The position numbers and the translations under genes were made by a program. The notes under the pieces were generated by a model. That model ran no database searches. It was not told where the DNA came from and was given only the letters and a program-made list of their open reading frames with translations. A stretch of DNA of 56,377 bases from Bacillota bacterium (GTDB taxonomy: Bacteria; Bacillota; Clostridia; Lachnospirales; Lachnospiraceae). This document shows, piece after piece, positions 9,801 through 18,564 of this stretch; the stretch's first letter is position 1; each line of letters opens with the position of its first letter. The stretch spans positions 1 through 56,377 of the forward strand of contig JAEYFP010000064.1 of the NCBI GenBank assembly GCA_023402845.1. The letters are read 5' to 3'.

Positions 9801-11192
9801 ATGCGAAGGAAAAAGGATAAAAATACAAATGGGATTTTTGATTTAAAAAGGGTAAAGCAGCTTGAGGAAAATGAAGAAGTGATGGCCGTGGAAACGAAGC
9901 AGCTCTTGAATACGACAAGTACACTCAGCAGCTTTGATGTCGGTATGGGACATGTTTCGGGACAACTGCTTTCGTATGCGGGAAAGCTGGCACAGCTTGG
10001 GGAGAGCAATCTTTCCGTTATTGAGGAGACAACGGCCTCTATGCAGCATGTGCGTGATTCTATGCAGGTGACGGCGGGTGCACTCGATGAACTTTCCGGG
10101 GATGCGGAAAGGCTGAATACAAGAAATAAGGATAGCAAGCAGGAATTGGATAGTGTTGTCGGTTTAAAGGAAGATGTGATCGGAAACGCAGGTGTAATGA
10201 CTGAAAAAATTGAACAGCTCGCACAGTTGGCTACAGAGGTGGAAAAAATTGTAAACAGCGTGCAGGCGATTGCCAATCAGACGAATCTGCTTGCACTGAA
10301 TGCGGCAATCGAGGCGGCACGCGCAGGTGAACACGGAAAAGGTTTTTCTGTTGTAGCCGAGGAGGTGCGAAAGCTGGCGGATGATACAAAAGGAAATCTG
10401 GATGGTATGAAAGAATTTGTGAAGGATATCCAAAGTGCAGCCGGAGAGAGTCGGACAAGTCTTGAAAAGACAATTTCGGCTACAAACGAGATGAGCGGCA
10501 AGCTCGATTCGGTTTCTGTTACCATTGCTGAGAATGTAAAGCTTTTGGACAATATGGCAAAGAACGTGGAAACAGTTTCCGGTTCAATGGATGGGATCAG
10601 AGATGCGGCTTCGGAGGTCAATGCCGCAATGGAAAGTGCCGGACGGAATATGGAGGAGTTGACTTCCATTTCTGCGGATGTAAAATGTGTGGCCCAGGAA
10701 AACGCGGATTATTCAAAAAAAGTGGGAGATATTGATGACAGTCTTTCGGAAAGCGTCAGACATTTGTATAAAAGCCTTGCTAATGGGGAAAAGGCCGTTC
10801 ACAACGAGGAACTTGAGACGATAATCAAAAATGCGAAATCGGCACATGAAGGTTGGATCAATAAGATGTATGAGATGGTAAAAGGGCAGTGCGTGGATCC
10901 GATTCAGACCAATTCTAAAAAATGCGCGTTCGGACATTTTTATCATGCGATTGAAATCACTCATCCAAAGATTGCCGGACAGTGGAAAAAAATCGATGAA
11001 CTGCACCATGCGGTACATCATTCCGGAGATGAAATTATTGCCGCAATTAAAGTTGGAAATCAAAGCAAATCAGAAGAACTTTTTGGAAGAACAAAGGACG
11101 TGTCAAATCAAATGCAGGGGCTCTTGGATGAAATTCTGCTCGTTCTTCATGAGATGACCGCAAAGGGGGAAGATATTTCGGACAGGCAGTAG
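9801..11192 (+). CDS. Soluble methyl-accepting chemoreceptor with CZB domain
   Basis: The 463-residue protein has no TM helix. Its coiled-coil signalling domain carries the MCP hairpin signature at about 155-195 (QTNLLALNAAIEAARAGEHG). A C-terminal chemoreceptor zinc-binding (CZB) domain follows from about 340: His349, Cys375 in KKCAFGHF, and the His402/403 plus His406/407 cluster fit the 3His/1Cys zinc pattern. CZB receptors sense zinc or oxidants such as HOCl and often act on chemotaxis arrays or diguanylate cyclases. GGAGG precedes the ATG. No che genes are in the window, and a flagellin-like gene lies far away. A link with the preceding sugar transporter is possible but unproven. Confidence 0.88.
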   Translation: MRRKKDKNTNGIFDLKRVKQLEENEEVMAVETKQLLNTTSTLSSFDVGMGHVSGQLLSYAGKLAQLGESNLSVIEETTASMQHVRDSMQVTAGALDELSGDAERLNTRNKDSKQELDSVVGLKEDVIGNAGVMTEKIEQLAQLATEVEKIVNSVQAIANQTNLLALNAAIEAARAGEHGKGFSVVAEEVRKLADDTKGNLDGMKEFVKDIQSAAGESRTSLEKTISATNEMSGKLDSVSVTIAENVKLLDNMAKNVETVSGSMDGIRDAASEVNAAMESAGRNMEELTSISADVKCVAQENADYSKKVGDIDDSLSESVRHLYKSLANGEKAVHNEELETIIKNAKSAHEGWINKMYEMVKGQCVDPIQTNSKKCAFGHFYHAIEITHPKIAGQWKKIDELHHAVHHSGDEIIAAIKVGNQSKSEELFGRTKDVSNQMQGLLDEILLVLHEMTAKGEDISDRQ

Positions 11193-11225
11193 AGAGTCAT
11201 TTGAAGGAATGCATAAAAAGGGGAT

Positions 11226-11362
11226 GAGGGCCTTACCATACCGATGATATTGTATGGCAGGCCCTCGTTTAGGGTTGTAACATATCGGCCGGTTTCTCAG
11301 CATGCATCGGCCGATATAAAAATATACCGCTGTCTGGCTGAAACAGCGGCAGGAAAAACCTG
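11226..11362. other. Cluster of hairpins in the gene-free stretch 11193-11511
   Basis: This 319-bp gap has no supported ORF. It holds four successive stem-loops. One is imperfect (GAGGGCC/GGCCCTC plus CCATAC/GTATGG, 11226-11266). The second is a perfect 10-bp stem (ATATCGGCCG/CGGCCGATAT, 11282-11291 with 11308-11317). The third is a perfect 7-bp stem (CCGCTGT/ACAGCGG, 11327-11349). The fourth is a short CAGG/CCTG. The first may terminate the chemoreceptor transcript, although its U-run is poor. Together they could be a structured leader or sRNA, but I recognise no known riboswitch. Downstream of them is the promoter region of the two-component operon. Confidence 0.5.
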
Positions 11363-11405
11363 TGTTTCTTGCTTCCATGCCATCATAATAAAGAAGACTG
11401 AAATT

Positions 11406-11465
11406 AGTCTGAAAGATTAAAAGACAATTTCAGCTTATTTTCAGACGGAAGTGATAGGTTCTAAT
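11406..11465 (+). promoter_or_regulatory. Putative response-regulator binding region upstream of the two-component operon
   Basis: AGTCTGAA (11406-11413) is followed by TTTCAG at 11428 and again at 11439, exactly 11 bp apart. That is the spacing of OmpR/PhoB-type direct repeats. The second copy is part of TTTCAGACGGAAGT (11439-11452). TCTAAT (11460-11465) could be the -10, which would place the second repeat at the -35 position as for an activated promoter. The 14-nt motif recurs with one mismatch upstream of essC (13620-13633). Autoregulation by the adjacent regulator is inferred. Confidence 0.5.
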
Positions 11466-11511
11466 TAAAGAAACGAAATGCTTGCTGACGCCAAAGGAAT
11501 GGAGAAAGAAA

Positions 11512-12186
11512 ATGCGGATATTAATTGTGGAAGATGAGGTCAGGCTCGCCGAGGCACTCGGTCAGATCATGAAGGAACAAAAATATATGATTGATATCGC
11601 CTGTGACGGGGAGGAAGGATATGATTTTGCGATGGGCGAGGATTATGACGTCATCGTGCTGGATGTCATGCTCCCTAAAATGAATGGGTTTGATATTGTG
11701 AAAAATATGCGTGCCCATAAAAACTCTACACCTGTTATTTTATTGACTGCAAGAGATGAAGTGACTGATAAAATAACTGGACTTGATTCCGGTGCGGATG
11801 ATTATATGACAAAACCGTTTGAAGCGGATGAACTGCTTGCCAGAATCCGCGCTCTCTCCAGACGGCAGGGTGAAGTAATAGCAGATGTTATGCAATTTGG
11901 CGATATCGAACTGAACCTCTCAAGCTATGAACTGCGGTGCAAAAATAAAACGGTACATTTGGGCTTTAAAGAATTTGAGGTATTAAAACTGCTGATGTCT
12001 AATTCGAATCAGATTCTGCCAAAGGAAACACTGATTATTAAAATCTGGGGTGCAGACTCGGAGGCGGAGGACAATAATGTCGAAGCTTATATTTCATTTT
12101 TGAGAAAAAAGATGGCCTATGTTGGTTCCAAGGTATCGGTAGGAACAGTCCGTAAGGTCGGGTACCGTTTGGAAGAGGGAAAATAG
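11512..12186 (+). CDS. OmpR-family response regulator
   Basis: The 224-residue regulator has a receiver domain with Asp51 in IVLDVMLPKMNG and Lys in the ADDYMTKPF segment. A winged-helix DNA-binding domain covers about 127-222. The start at 11512 (MRILIVEDE) is chosen because GGAG lies 8 nt before it and the receiver begins there; an ATG ten codons upstream has no reason to be used. It abuts the sensor kinase gene directly. Given the shared motif upstream of this gene and upstream of essC, it is the best candidate regulator of the type VII-like locus that follows. Confidence 0.92.
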   Translation: MRILIVEDEVRLAEALGQIMKEQKYMIDIACDGEEGYDFAMGEDYDVIVLDVMLPKMNGFDIVKNMRAHKNSTPVILLTARDEVTDKITGLDSGADDYMTKPFEADELLARIRALSRRQGEVIADVMQFGDIELNLSSYELRCKNKTVHLGFKEFEVLKLLMSNSNQILPKETLIIKIWGADSEAEDNNVEAYISFLRKKMAYVGSKVSVGTVRKVGYRLEEGK

Positions 12187-13491
12187 ATGCTGCAAAAATT
12201 GCAAAAAAAATTCGTTTTTATTAATATGAGTCTGGTCAGTCTTGTACTGATTATCACATTTACAGGAATCTGCATATTCAACTATGCGGATATGAAAAAA
12301 GATTGGCATACCATTTTGCTCAACACGGCGATGTTGAAGGAGGAACCGGGTCCGCATCAATTTCCTTTTGATAAAAAGGCCGTGGAACAAAATGAAGATA
12401 CTCCACATAAAGCGTCCAAAGAAAATGTGCCGCAGACTCCCCAGCGCAGAGACATGAATAATCTTATGAATGCGATTTCTTTCAGTGTAAGCGTAGATGA
12501 GGACGGTAAGGTTATTTCCAAGCTCGGAAATAATGTGGAAATTTCCGAGGAGTTTCTTTCTGAAATTGTGGACAAGGTGCTTGCAGCCTCCGAGATAAAA
12601 AAGGAAGGGGCATTGCAGGAATATGAGCTGCGCTATCTTGTGATGGATACGTCGGAATATGGGGAAAGGACGGTTGCTTTTCTGGATGTGTCGAGGCAGG
12701 CGGACGATTTTAAGGGACTGATCCTGACGCTGCTGATCGTCGGTGTCATAAGTGAGCTGGCATTTCTTATTATCAGTATCTTCCTTGCACGATTTACGAT
12801 TAAGCCTGTGAAAACTGCTTGGGAACAGCAACGGCAGTTTGTTGCGGATGCTTCCCATGAATTGAAAACGCCGTTGACTGTCGTACTTGCTAATACGGGA
12901 ATTTTACTCAGTCATAAGGAAGATCAAATTGTGCAGCAGGAAAAGTGGATTTATTATATCAAGGACGAGGCGGAGCGCATGAAAAGGCTTGTGGAGGATA
13001 TGCTGTTTCTTGCAAAATCCGATGTAGCCAAAATGCCGCTTGAAAAGCGTGATGTAAATTTCAGTGATCTTGTTTTTAATAGTCTGCTTTCGTTTGAATC
13101 TGTTGCGTTTGAACAGAAAATCAAGCTGCGGCAGGAAATTGCCCAGAATGTGACACTTTGCGGCAATGAGGCACAGCTTCGCCAGCTGATCACAATCCTG
13201 TTGGACAATGCCTGCAAATATACGCCTGCAGACGGGGAGGTAACCGTCACGCTTTCAAAAAAACAGGACAGGGTGAGCTTCTCTGTAAAGAATACAGGCC
13301 CCTTGATCCCAAAAGAGGAGCAAGGGAAAATATTTGAACGGTTTTATCGGGTGGAGGAGTCCAGAGTCAGAAAAGCAGGCGGCTATGGCCTCGGTCTTTC
13401 TATTGCCAGAAGCATTGCAGAGGCGCATAAAGGAAGAATTTACGTTGTCAGCAGCGAACAGGAAGGCACAGTTTTTACAGTATTACTGTAA
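12187..13491 (+). CDS. Sensor histidine kinase, OmpR-partner class
   Basis: The 434-residue kinase has TM helices at about 12-32 and 178-200, which bracket a roughly 145-residue extracytoplasmic sensor. The H-box is SHELKTPLTVV with His224. A HATPase_c domain carries an N-box (TILLDNACKYTPA), an F-box and GGYGLGLSIA. Its start codon immediately follows the regulator stop, so the two are coupled. The sensor is not a family I recognise. The signal probably concerns the cell envelope or growth state, and the secretion locus downstream is the plausible output (inference). Confidence 0.92.
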   Translation: MLQKLQKKFVFINMSLVSLVLIITFTGICIFNYADMKKDWHTILLNTAMLKEEPGPHQFPFDKKAVEQNEDTPHKASKENVPQTPQRRDMNNLMNAISFSVSVDEDGKVISKLGNNVEISEEFLSEIVDKVLAASEIKKEGALQEYELRYLVMDTSEYGERTVAFLDVSRQADDFKGLILTLLIVGVISELAFLIISIFLARFTIKPVKTAWEQQRQFVADASHELKTPLTVVLANTGILLSHKEDQIVQQEKWIYYIKDEAERMKRLVEDMLFLAKSDVAKMPLEKRDVNFSDLVFNSLLSFESVAFEQKIKLRQEIAQNVTLCGNEAQLRQLITILLDNACKYTPADGEVTVTLSKKQDRVSFSVKNTGPLIPKEEQGKIFERFYRVEESRVRKAGGYGLGLSIARSIAEAHKGRIYVVSSEQEGTVFTVLL

Positions 13492-13558
13492 AATAATGTG
13501 CCTGTTCGGGTATTGCGTTTGTCAAGAACAAAAGTGTATCCTCAAATAAAATCAGGTA

Positions 13559-13587
13559 TTGATTTTCCCGTTGCTTCATGATATGAT
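13559..13587 (+). promoter_or_regulatory. Candidate promoter upstream of the type VII-like locus
   Basis: TTGATT (13559-13564), exactly 17 nt, then TATGAT (13582-13587). Transcription would start near 13594, just before the palindromic motif at 13600-13627. If this is the main promoter, a regulator bound there would block it. If the downstream site activates a second promoter, the arrangement is a switch. Confidence 0.45.
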
Positions 13588-13599
13588 GAACAAACCAAA

Positions 13600-13646
13600 A
13601 GTCTGAATGTACAATTCTATTTCAGACAGAAGTCTAATTTTATTCA
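13600..13646 (+). promoter_or_regulatory. Putative operator shared with the two-component promoter
   Basis: AGTCTGAA (13600-13607) and TTTCAGAC (13620-13627) form an inverted repeat with a 12-nt gap. The right arm extends to TTTCAGACAGAAGT, which matches 13 of 14 bases of the motif at 11439-11452. TATTCA at 13641 lies 21 nt from the start of TTTCAG, the same distance as TCTAAT in the upstream promoter. A 6-bp hairpin (CTGTGC/GCACAG, 13655-13670) follows and has no U-run. The remaining 80 bases to the start of essC show nothing else clear. Confidence 0.5.
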
Positions 13647-13752
13647 ATTCACGACTGTGCTTTCGCACAGGAATATTCAAACAGAAATGTAACAAAGCAG
13701 ATAGCTGATTAGGTACAAATTGTCAGTCAAACAAATTCATAGCGGGTAAATT

Positions 13753-16700
13753 ATGCAGATTAGTTTTTTTGTATGCAATAAAACAGCTGCCTGGGAATTG
13801 ATCTATACGGATATTCCGTTTAGCAGCAGAGAGTTTGCGTTGCAGGAAAAGGGGCAGGGGAAAACGGAGCGATTTTGCATCAATAGAGCTTTATTCTCTT
13901 TAAAAGAGGATATTTGGCTGGGCTTTCGGGTATGCCGGGGAAAAATTTATTTTTTAAAAGAGGATGACCGTTTGTATCGGCTTTTGAAAAACGGAAAGGA
14001 GGTCAGAGAGGAGAACTATGGAAAGCAGGCATGCACTGTCTTTTCCATTGTGACAATTTATAGGGAGAGGCTCTGGATGTGTCTTTGCCTGAGCGGGGAT
14101 ATGCGGGCCGCTCTTTATCAAACCGGAGAGGGTGCAATATTCCTCGGCAGAGGTATGGATAATACGGTGTGCTGTGCAGGAGCAGATATGCTTTCGGAGA
14201 GACATTTATCGATCGGAAGAAATGGACAGAAGGCGGAGCTTTTGATTGAAGGGAGGAACGGAGGATACTTGAACTATAGGTATTTGAACAGATATGAAAG
14301 GGCGGACTTGGAGTATGGGGATGTCATACAAATCTTTGGATGGACACTGATCTGGCTGGAAGGGCAGCTTGCCATCTATTCGTTAAGCGGAGAAGATGCA
14401 GTGGTAAGGCTTGAAACGTATGAACTTAAAAATGAAATCCTAAAAAAATGGAGTGAACATGGGCTGATGTTTTCGCCGGCACCCAGAAATATTATTTTGC
14501 CTGATAAGGGGGTGGTGGAGCTGGAGTTTCCCCCGGAGAGACTGGAAAGGGAAAAACAATCCTTGTTATTAGTAATCGGACCTGCTTTTACGATGGTGCT
14601 CCCGATGCTGCTGGGCTTTGGAGCAGCAGTCTGGAATAAAAGCGGCGGGAACGGACAGATTTTGTATACGGGTCTGATTACGGCGATGGCATCCGCTGTG
14701 CTTGGCGGCTTTTGGGCTTATTTGAATGTCAGGCAGCACAGGGAAGGCTTGCGGGTGTCAGAACGGCGGAGACGGGTGGCATACCAAAATTATATCGCGG
14801 ACTGTGAACAAAAAATTAAGGAACAGTACCGCCATCATCAAAATGCATTAAGAGGGCGGTATCCCACGATCGAAGATTGTATGCGCGAAGCGGGAGGGCT
14901 TCCGTATTTGTGGAATCGTACGGAACAGGATGCAGATTTTCTTTTTTGTCGGATTGGAGTAGGAGAACACCCTTTTGATGTGCCGATCGTCATTCCGAAA
15001 GAACATTTTAGTGTATCAGAAGATTCGATAAAGGGGTTTCCGGCACAACTTAAAAAGAAATACGGAGAATTAAAAGAGGTACCGGCTTGTATTGATTTCA
15101 GGCAGGAACGCCTTTGTGGAGTGGTTGCCCTCAGGACAGCGGATCTGGCCGGACTTTTATGGATAATTGCGCTGCAAATAAGTATGGCGTGCAGTGCAAA
15201 ACAGGTGGGCCTGGCCTGTCTGTTTACAAAGTCAAAAATGTCGGCATCGTGCCTGACATGGCTGCGCTGGCTTCCTCATCTTTGGGCGGATGAAGTGCTG
15301 CTGTTTGCCTTAGATCTGACTCGGACGAGAGACTTGATTTATCAGACGGAACAGTTTTTGAAAGCTCCCGGAAAGAGAAAGAAATATTGGATCATTTTCA
15401 CGGATAATTATGAGCTGATCGGACGGGCACTGCTTGAAGATGAGCAGGTTTCCTTATTGCTGTTTGCAAATGATTACAAAGAGCTTCCGGCAGAGTGCCG
15501 CTCCATTTTATTAAAAAGCGATGATTTTTCCGGACAGATTACACTGAAGGCGGAAGCTGCATTTCGAAGAGAAATTTGTTTTGACAGCGTATGCATGGAG
15601 GCGGCAGAGGCCTATGCGAGGAAACTGTGCGGATTTGCTTTCGGTTCTGTACAGGAAAAAGAGGAGATTCCTAAAAAAGTAACAATTTTTGATCTTTTTG
15701 GAAATCAAAAGATAAACAGGAAAACGATTTGTAAAAACTGGAGTAACGGAAGGTCAGAGGAAAGCCTTTGTGTGGAAATAGGAATGGCGGGAGGAAACAG
15801 AGGCTGCAGTCTGGATCCTCATGAGCGCGGACATGGTCCTCACGGATTAATTGCCGGAATGACGGGAAGCGGAAAAAGCGAAATGCTGCAAACGATTATT
15901 CTTTCGCTTGCGCTGAAATTCTCTCCTTTGGAAGTAGGGTTCTTTTTGATCGATTATAAGGGCGGCGGAATGTCGAATTTGTTTGCGGGGCTGCCGCATT
16001 TGCTCGGGAGCATTTCTAATCTTTCAGGCGGAATGGTTTACCGGGCGATGGTATCGATTCGGAGCGAGAATGAACGTAGACAGACGTTGTTTTTATCAGC
16101 CTCAGTCAATCAAATTTATGAATATCAAAGGCTGTACCGCACCGGTCTTGCCACGATACCGCTTCCCCATATTTTTATCATCATTGATGAATTCGCAGAG
16201 CTGAAGCGGGAGGAGCCGGATTTTATGCGGGAGCTGGTCAGTGTCGCACAGGTTGGCAGAAGTCTCGGTGTGCATTTGATTCTTGCGACGCAGAGGCCCT
16301 CCGGTACGGTGGATGATAATATTTGGAGTAATGCGAGGTTTCGCATTTGCCTGCGTGTACAGGATAGACAGGACAGCAGTGAGATGCTGCACCGTCCGGA
16401 TGCGGCTTTCCTGACAAATCCCGGAAGGGCGATTTTGCAAGTGGGGAATGACGAGGTATATGAGGAATTTCAGGGCGCTTATACAATGGAACCATTTTTG
16501 GAGAGTGGTCTGGAAAAGGAAGCCGTATATGTGTTAGATGAATATGGCAGAAAAGACAGCATTTATGTGCCTAAGGAGGAGGCGGGGGAGAGTGGTGGGG
16601 AAACGAGGACTCAGATCATGCAGCTGTTGCAGGAAATCACACGGGCTTCCGATTTCATGACAGTTCCAAAGCCTGAAAGCCTGTGGCTGCCGCCTCTTTC

Positions 16701-18309
16701 TGAAATCTTATATTTAGAGGAACTTCATACGGCAGAACAGGAGAATGGCTGTCAAATACCGGCTGGACGCTATGACGATCCAAAGCATCAGAAACAGGGC
16801 ACCTACAAAATCAGTCTGTCAAACGGCGGGCATCATGTCATCTGCGGCATTGCAGCATGCGGAAAGAGTACGTTTCTGCAAACAATTCTTTATTCATTCA
16901 TCGAACAGGAAAATCCGGAAACATTACAGATTTATATAATTGATTACAGCAGCAGTCTGTTGGCTGGATTTGAACAAAGCCATCTTATCGGCGGAGTGAT
17001 AACGGAGGAGGAGCAGACAACGTTGCCAAAGCTATTTTTCCTGTTAAAGGAAATGCTGTTTGATCGGAAAAAGCTGTTTCAGGGAGGAAGCTTTTTGCAG
17101 TATCAGGCCGCAAACAAAAAAGCACCACCCGCAATTTTACTTGTGATTGACAATTATGGAGGCTTTCGTGAAAAAACAGGTGGACACTATGATGAGGACA
17201 TGCAGGAGCTTGCGAGGTTTGGTGAAAATTACGGAATCTATCTGCTGTTGACGGCCTCCGGCATAGGCGGAAGTGAGATTCCTGTGAGGTTGTTTGAAAG
17301 CTGTAAAACAGGCATTTGCCTGCAAATGAGTGACAAGCACCGGTATTGTGAGGTGCTGAGGGCTGCGAGACTTCCCCTGAGGTTTCCTGAAAACATCAAA
17401 GGGAGAGGCATTGCCTGGATCGAAGGGGCGTTATTGGAATTTCAAAGTGCACTCTGCATAAGGAGCCTAAACGATTTTGATCGAATGGAAAAGCTCAGGC
17501 AGCAGATACAGCAGAGAAATGCGGCATATTCCGACCGTCGGGCGTATCGGATTCCGAGAATACCTGATCAGCCTGTTTTATCAGAGTTTTTTATCCTGCT
17601 GGATGAAACGGAATTGAAAATGGGGAGTTTACCTGTTGGATATGAAGAACAAAGCGGAAGGGTGTATCAGATTCCGTTTGGAGAAATTCGGCATGTACTT
17701 GTCACGGGTAAGAGGAAGACAGGAAAGGGCAATTGTCTTGAAGTCATAAAACAGACCGCACGGCGGTATGGAATTTTTTGCAGGGAAGTCGAGTCAATCA
17801 ATGAGCTAGCGGAATGCCTGAAGGAAAATGAAGAAAAGATGCGGAAGGAAAAGATGCCGCAGGAGAAACCATCGCAGGAATTCAAAAAGTGGGGTTTTCT
17901 ATATTTACTGCCGAAGTTTGGAAAACTGTGTAATGAATTTTACACCCGCAGCTATCAAAAAGAGACAGAATCATATTTGATGGAAGTGCTGAAGGAAAAG
18001 AGTTTCCATAAAGTAATTGCGGTTGTAAGAAGAGAGGACATGGGGATTCTTTCGGGAAAGCCGCTGTTTGAAGAGATGACGCAGGAGGTATATGGCATTC
18101 ATATGGGCGGCGCACTTGATGGTCAAAGTCTGTTTGATTTCTCTTATATTCCCTACAGCCGTCAGGTCATCGTGAAAAAGGCAGGCTGCGGAACGATCCC
18201 TAAATGCAGGCAGACTGCCTTTTTCGGAGAGGTCATTCTGCCGCTTTGTGAGGAAACAATAAATGAACTATGTGGATATCCGGGTACCACAGCTTGCAAA
18301 GACCTTTGA
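13753..18309 (+). CDS. essC: EssC-like FtsK/SpoIIIE ATPase of a type VII secretion system
   Basis: The 1518-residue motor protein has an N-terminal FHA-like domain (about 110-205, with LGRG and SERHLSI), two TM helices (about 270-290 and 303-323) and three FtsK-type ATPase modules. D1 is intact: Walker A GMTGSGKS (702-709) and Walker B IIIDEF (809-814). D2 has GIAACGKST (1032-1040), but its Walker B reads VIDN, lacking the catalytic Glu. D3 has a degenerate GKRKTGKGN (1319-1327). A catalytic D1 with weakened D2/D3 is usual for EssC/EccC, where D3 binds substrate. The start has only a weak ribosome site (GCGGG). The 3' end overlaps yukD by 47 nt. It is a T7SS motor and not a DNA translocase because of the FHA domain and the WXG100 neighbours. 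Confidence 0.92.
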   Translation: MQISFFVCNKTAAWELIYTDIPFSSREFALQEKGQGKTERFCINRALFSLKEDIWLGFRVCRGKIYFLKEDDRLYRLLKNGKEVREENYGKQACTVFSIVTIYRERLWMCLCLSGDMRAALYQTGEGAIFLGRGMDNTVCCAGADMLSERHLSIGRNGQKAELLIEGRNGGYLNYRYLNRYERADLEYGDVIQIFGWTLIWLEGQLAIYSLSGEDAVVRLETYELKNEILKKWSEHGLMFSPAPRNIILPDKGVVELEFPPERLEREKQSLLLVIGPAFTMVLPMLLGFGAAVWNKSGGNGQILYTGLITAMASAVLGGFWAYLNVRQHREGLRVSERRRRVAYQNYIADCEQKIKEQYRHHQNALRGRYPTIEDCMREAGGLPYLWNRTEQDADFLFCRIGVGEHPFDVPIVIPKEHFSVSEDSIKGFPAQLKKKYGELKEVPACIDFRQERLCGVVALRTADLAGLLWIIALQISMACSAKQVGLACLFTKSKMSASCLTWLRWLPHLWADEVLLFALDLTRTRDLIYQTEQFLKAPGKRKKYWIIFTDNYELIGRALLEDEQVSLLLFANDYKELPAECRSILLKSDDFSGQITLKAEAAFRREICFDSVCMEAAEAYARKLCGFAFGSVQEKEEIPKKVTIFDLFGNQKINRKTICKNWSNGRSEESLCVEIGMAGGNRGCSLDPHERGHGPHGLIAGMTGSGKSEMLQTIILSLALKFSPLEVGFFLIDYKGGGMSNLFAGLPHLLGSISNLSGGMVYRAMVSIRSENERRQTLFLSASVNQIYEYQRLYRTGLATIPLPHIFIIIDEFAELKREEPDFMRELVSVAQVGRSLGVHLILATQRPSGTVDDNIWSNARFRICLRVQDRQDSSEMLHRPDAAFLTNPGRAILQVGNDEVYEEFQGAYTMEPFLESGLEKEAVYVLDEYGRKDSIYVPKEEAGESGGETRTQIMQLLQEITRASDFMTVPKPESLWLPPLSEILYLEELHTAEQENGCQIPAGRYDDPKHQKQGTYKISLSNGGHHVICGIAACGKSTFLQTILYSFIEQENPETLQIYIIDYSSSLLAGFEQSHLIGGVITEEEQTTLPKLFFLLKEMLFDRKKLFQGGSFLQYQAANKKAPPAILLVIDNYGGFREKTGGHYDEDMQELARFGENYGIYLLLTASGIGGSEIPVRLFESCKTGICLQMSDKHRYCEVLRAARLPLRFPENIKGRGIAWIEGALLEFQSALCIRSLNDFDRMEKLRQQIQQRNAAYSDRRAYRIPRIPDQPVLSEFFILLDETELKMGSLPVGYEEQSGRVYQIPFGEIRHVLVTGKRKTGKGNCLEVIKQTARRYGIFCREVESINELAECLKENEEKMRKEKMPQEKPSQEFKKWGFLYLLPKFGKLCNEFYTRSYQKETESYLMEVLKEKSFHKVIAVVRREDMGILSGKPLFEEMTQEVYGIHMGGALDGQSLFDFSYIPYSRQVIVKKAGCGTIPKCRQTAFFGEVILPLCEETINELCGYPGTTACKDL

Positions 18310-18493
18310 CTGCAAGCTTGAAGAACATGTGAAAATTTCGGTGCTCATCAGCCAACTCACGGTACTTTTGCTGGGCAGAAGAGCGGAAGGAATTCTGTTT
18401 TCCCTCAATCAAAAGAGGGTGCTTCAGAAGGAACAAACGCTGTTGGAGCAAGGTGTCGTAAGCGGGCAGACACTGCTGCTGATATTTATTTGA
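18263..18493 (+). CDS. YukD/EsaB ubiquitin-like T7SS protein
   Basis: This 76-residue protein has the beta-grasp pattern of YukD/EsaB: a first strand YVDIRVPQLAKTFDCKL, a central helix, and a final strand ending GQTLLLIFI preceded by TLLEQGVVSG. EsaB/YukD is a cytoplasmic accessory of Firmicute type VII systems that binds or regulates EssC. Its first 47 nt lie inside the end of essC in another frame, so translation is probably coupled. No separate ribosome site is needed. This small gene strongly supports the T7SS reading of the locus. Confidence 0.82.
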   Translation: MNYVDIRVPQLAKTFDCKLEEHVKISVLISQLTVLLLGRRAEGILFSLNQKRVLQKEQTLLEQGVVSGQTLLLIFI

Positions 18494-18564
18494 CGGGAAG
18501 GTATCTATGAAATGATGAAAATAGTATCAAAGATCTGATGGGCGAAAGGAGAGGAGGTGCAGAA

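Noticed and set aside
12094..12858. 254-codon minus-strand ORF across the regulator/kinase junction
   Set aside because: It overlaps two clearly conserved genes and has odd composition rich in His, Phe and Ile; treated as a shadow frame.
13655..13670. Hairpin CTGTGC/GCACAG as terminator of the kinase gene
   Set aside because: Stem of only 6 bp and no U-run on either strand; kept only as a note in the operator entry.
13753..18309. DNA translocase (FtsK/SpoIIIE) as identity of the 1518-residue ATPase
   Set aside because: It has an N-terminal FHA domain, three tandem ATPase modules and adjacent YukD and WXG100 genes, and no gamma DNA-reading domain.
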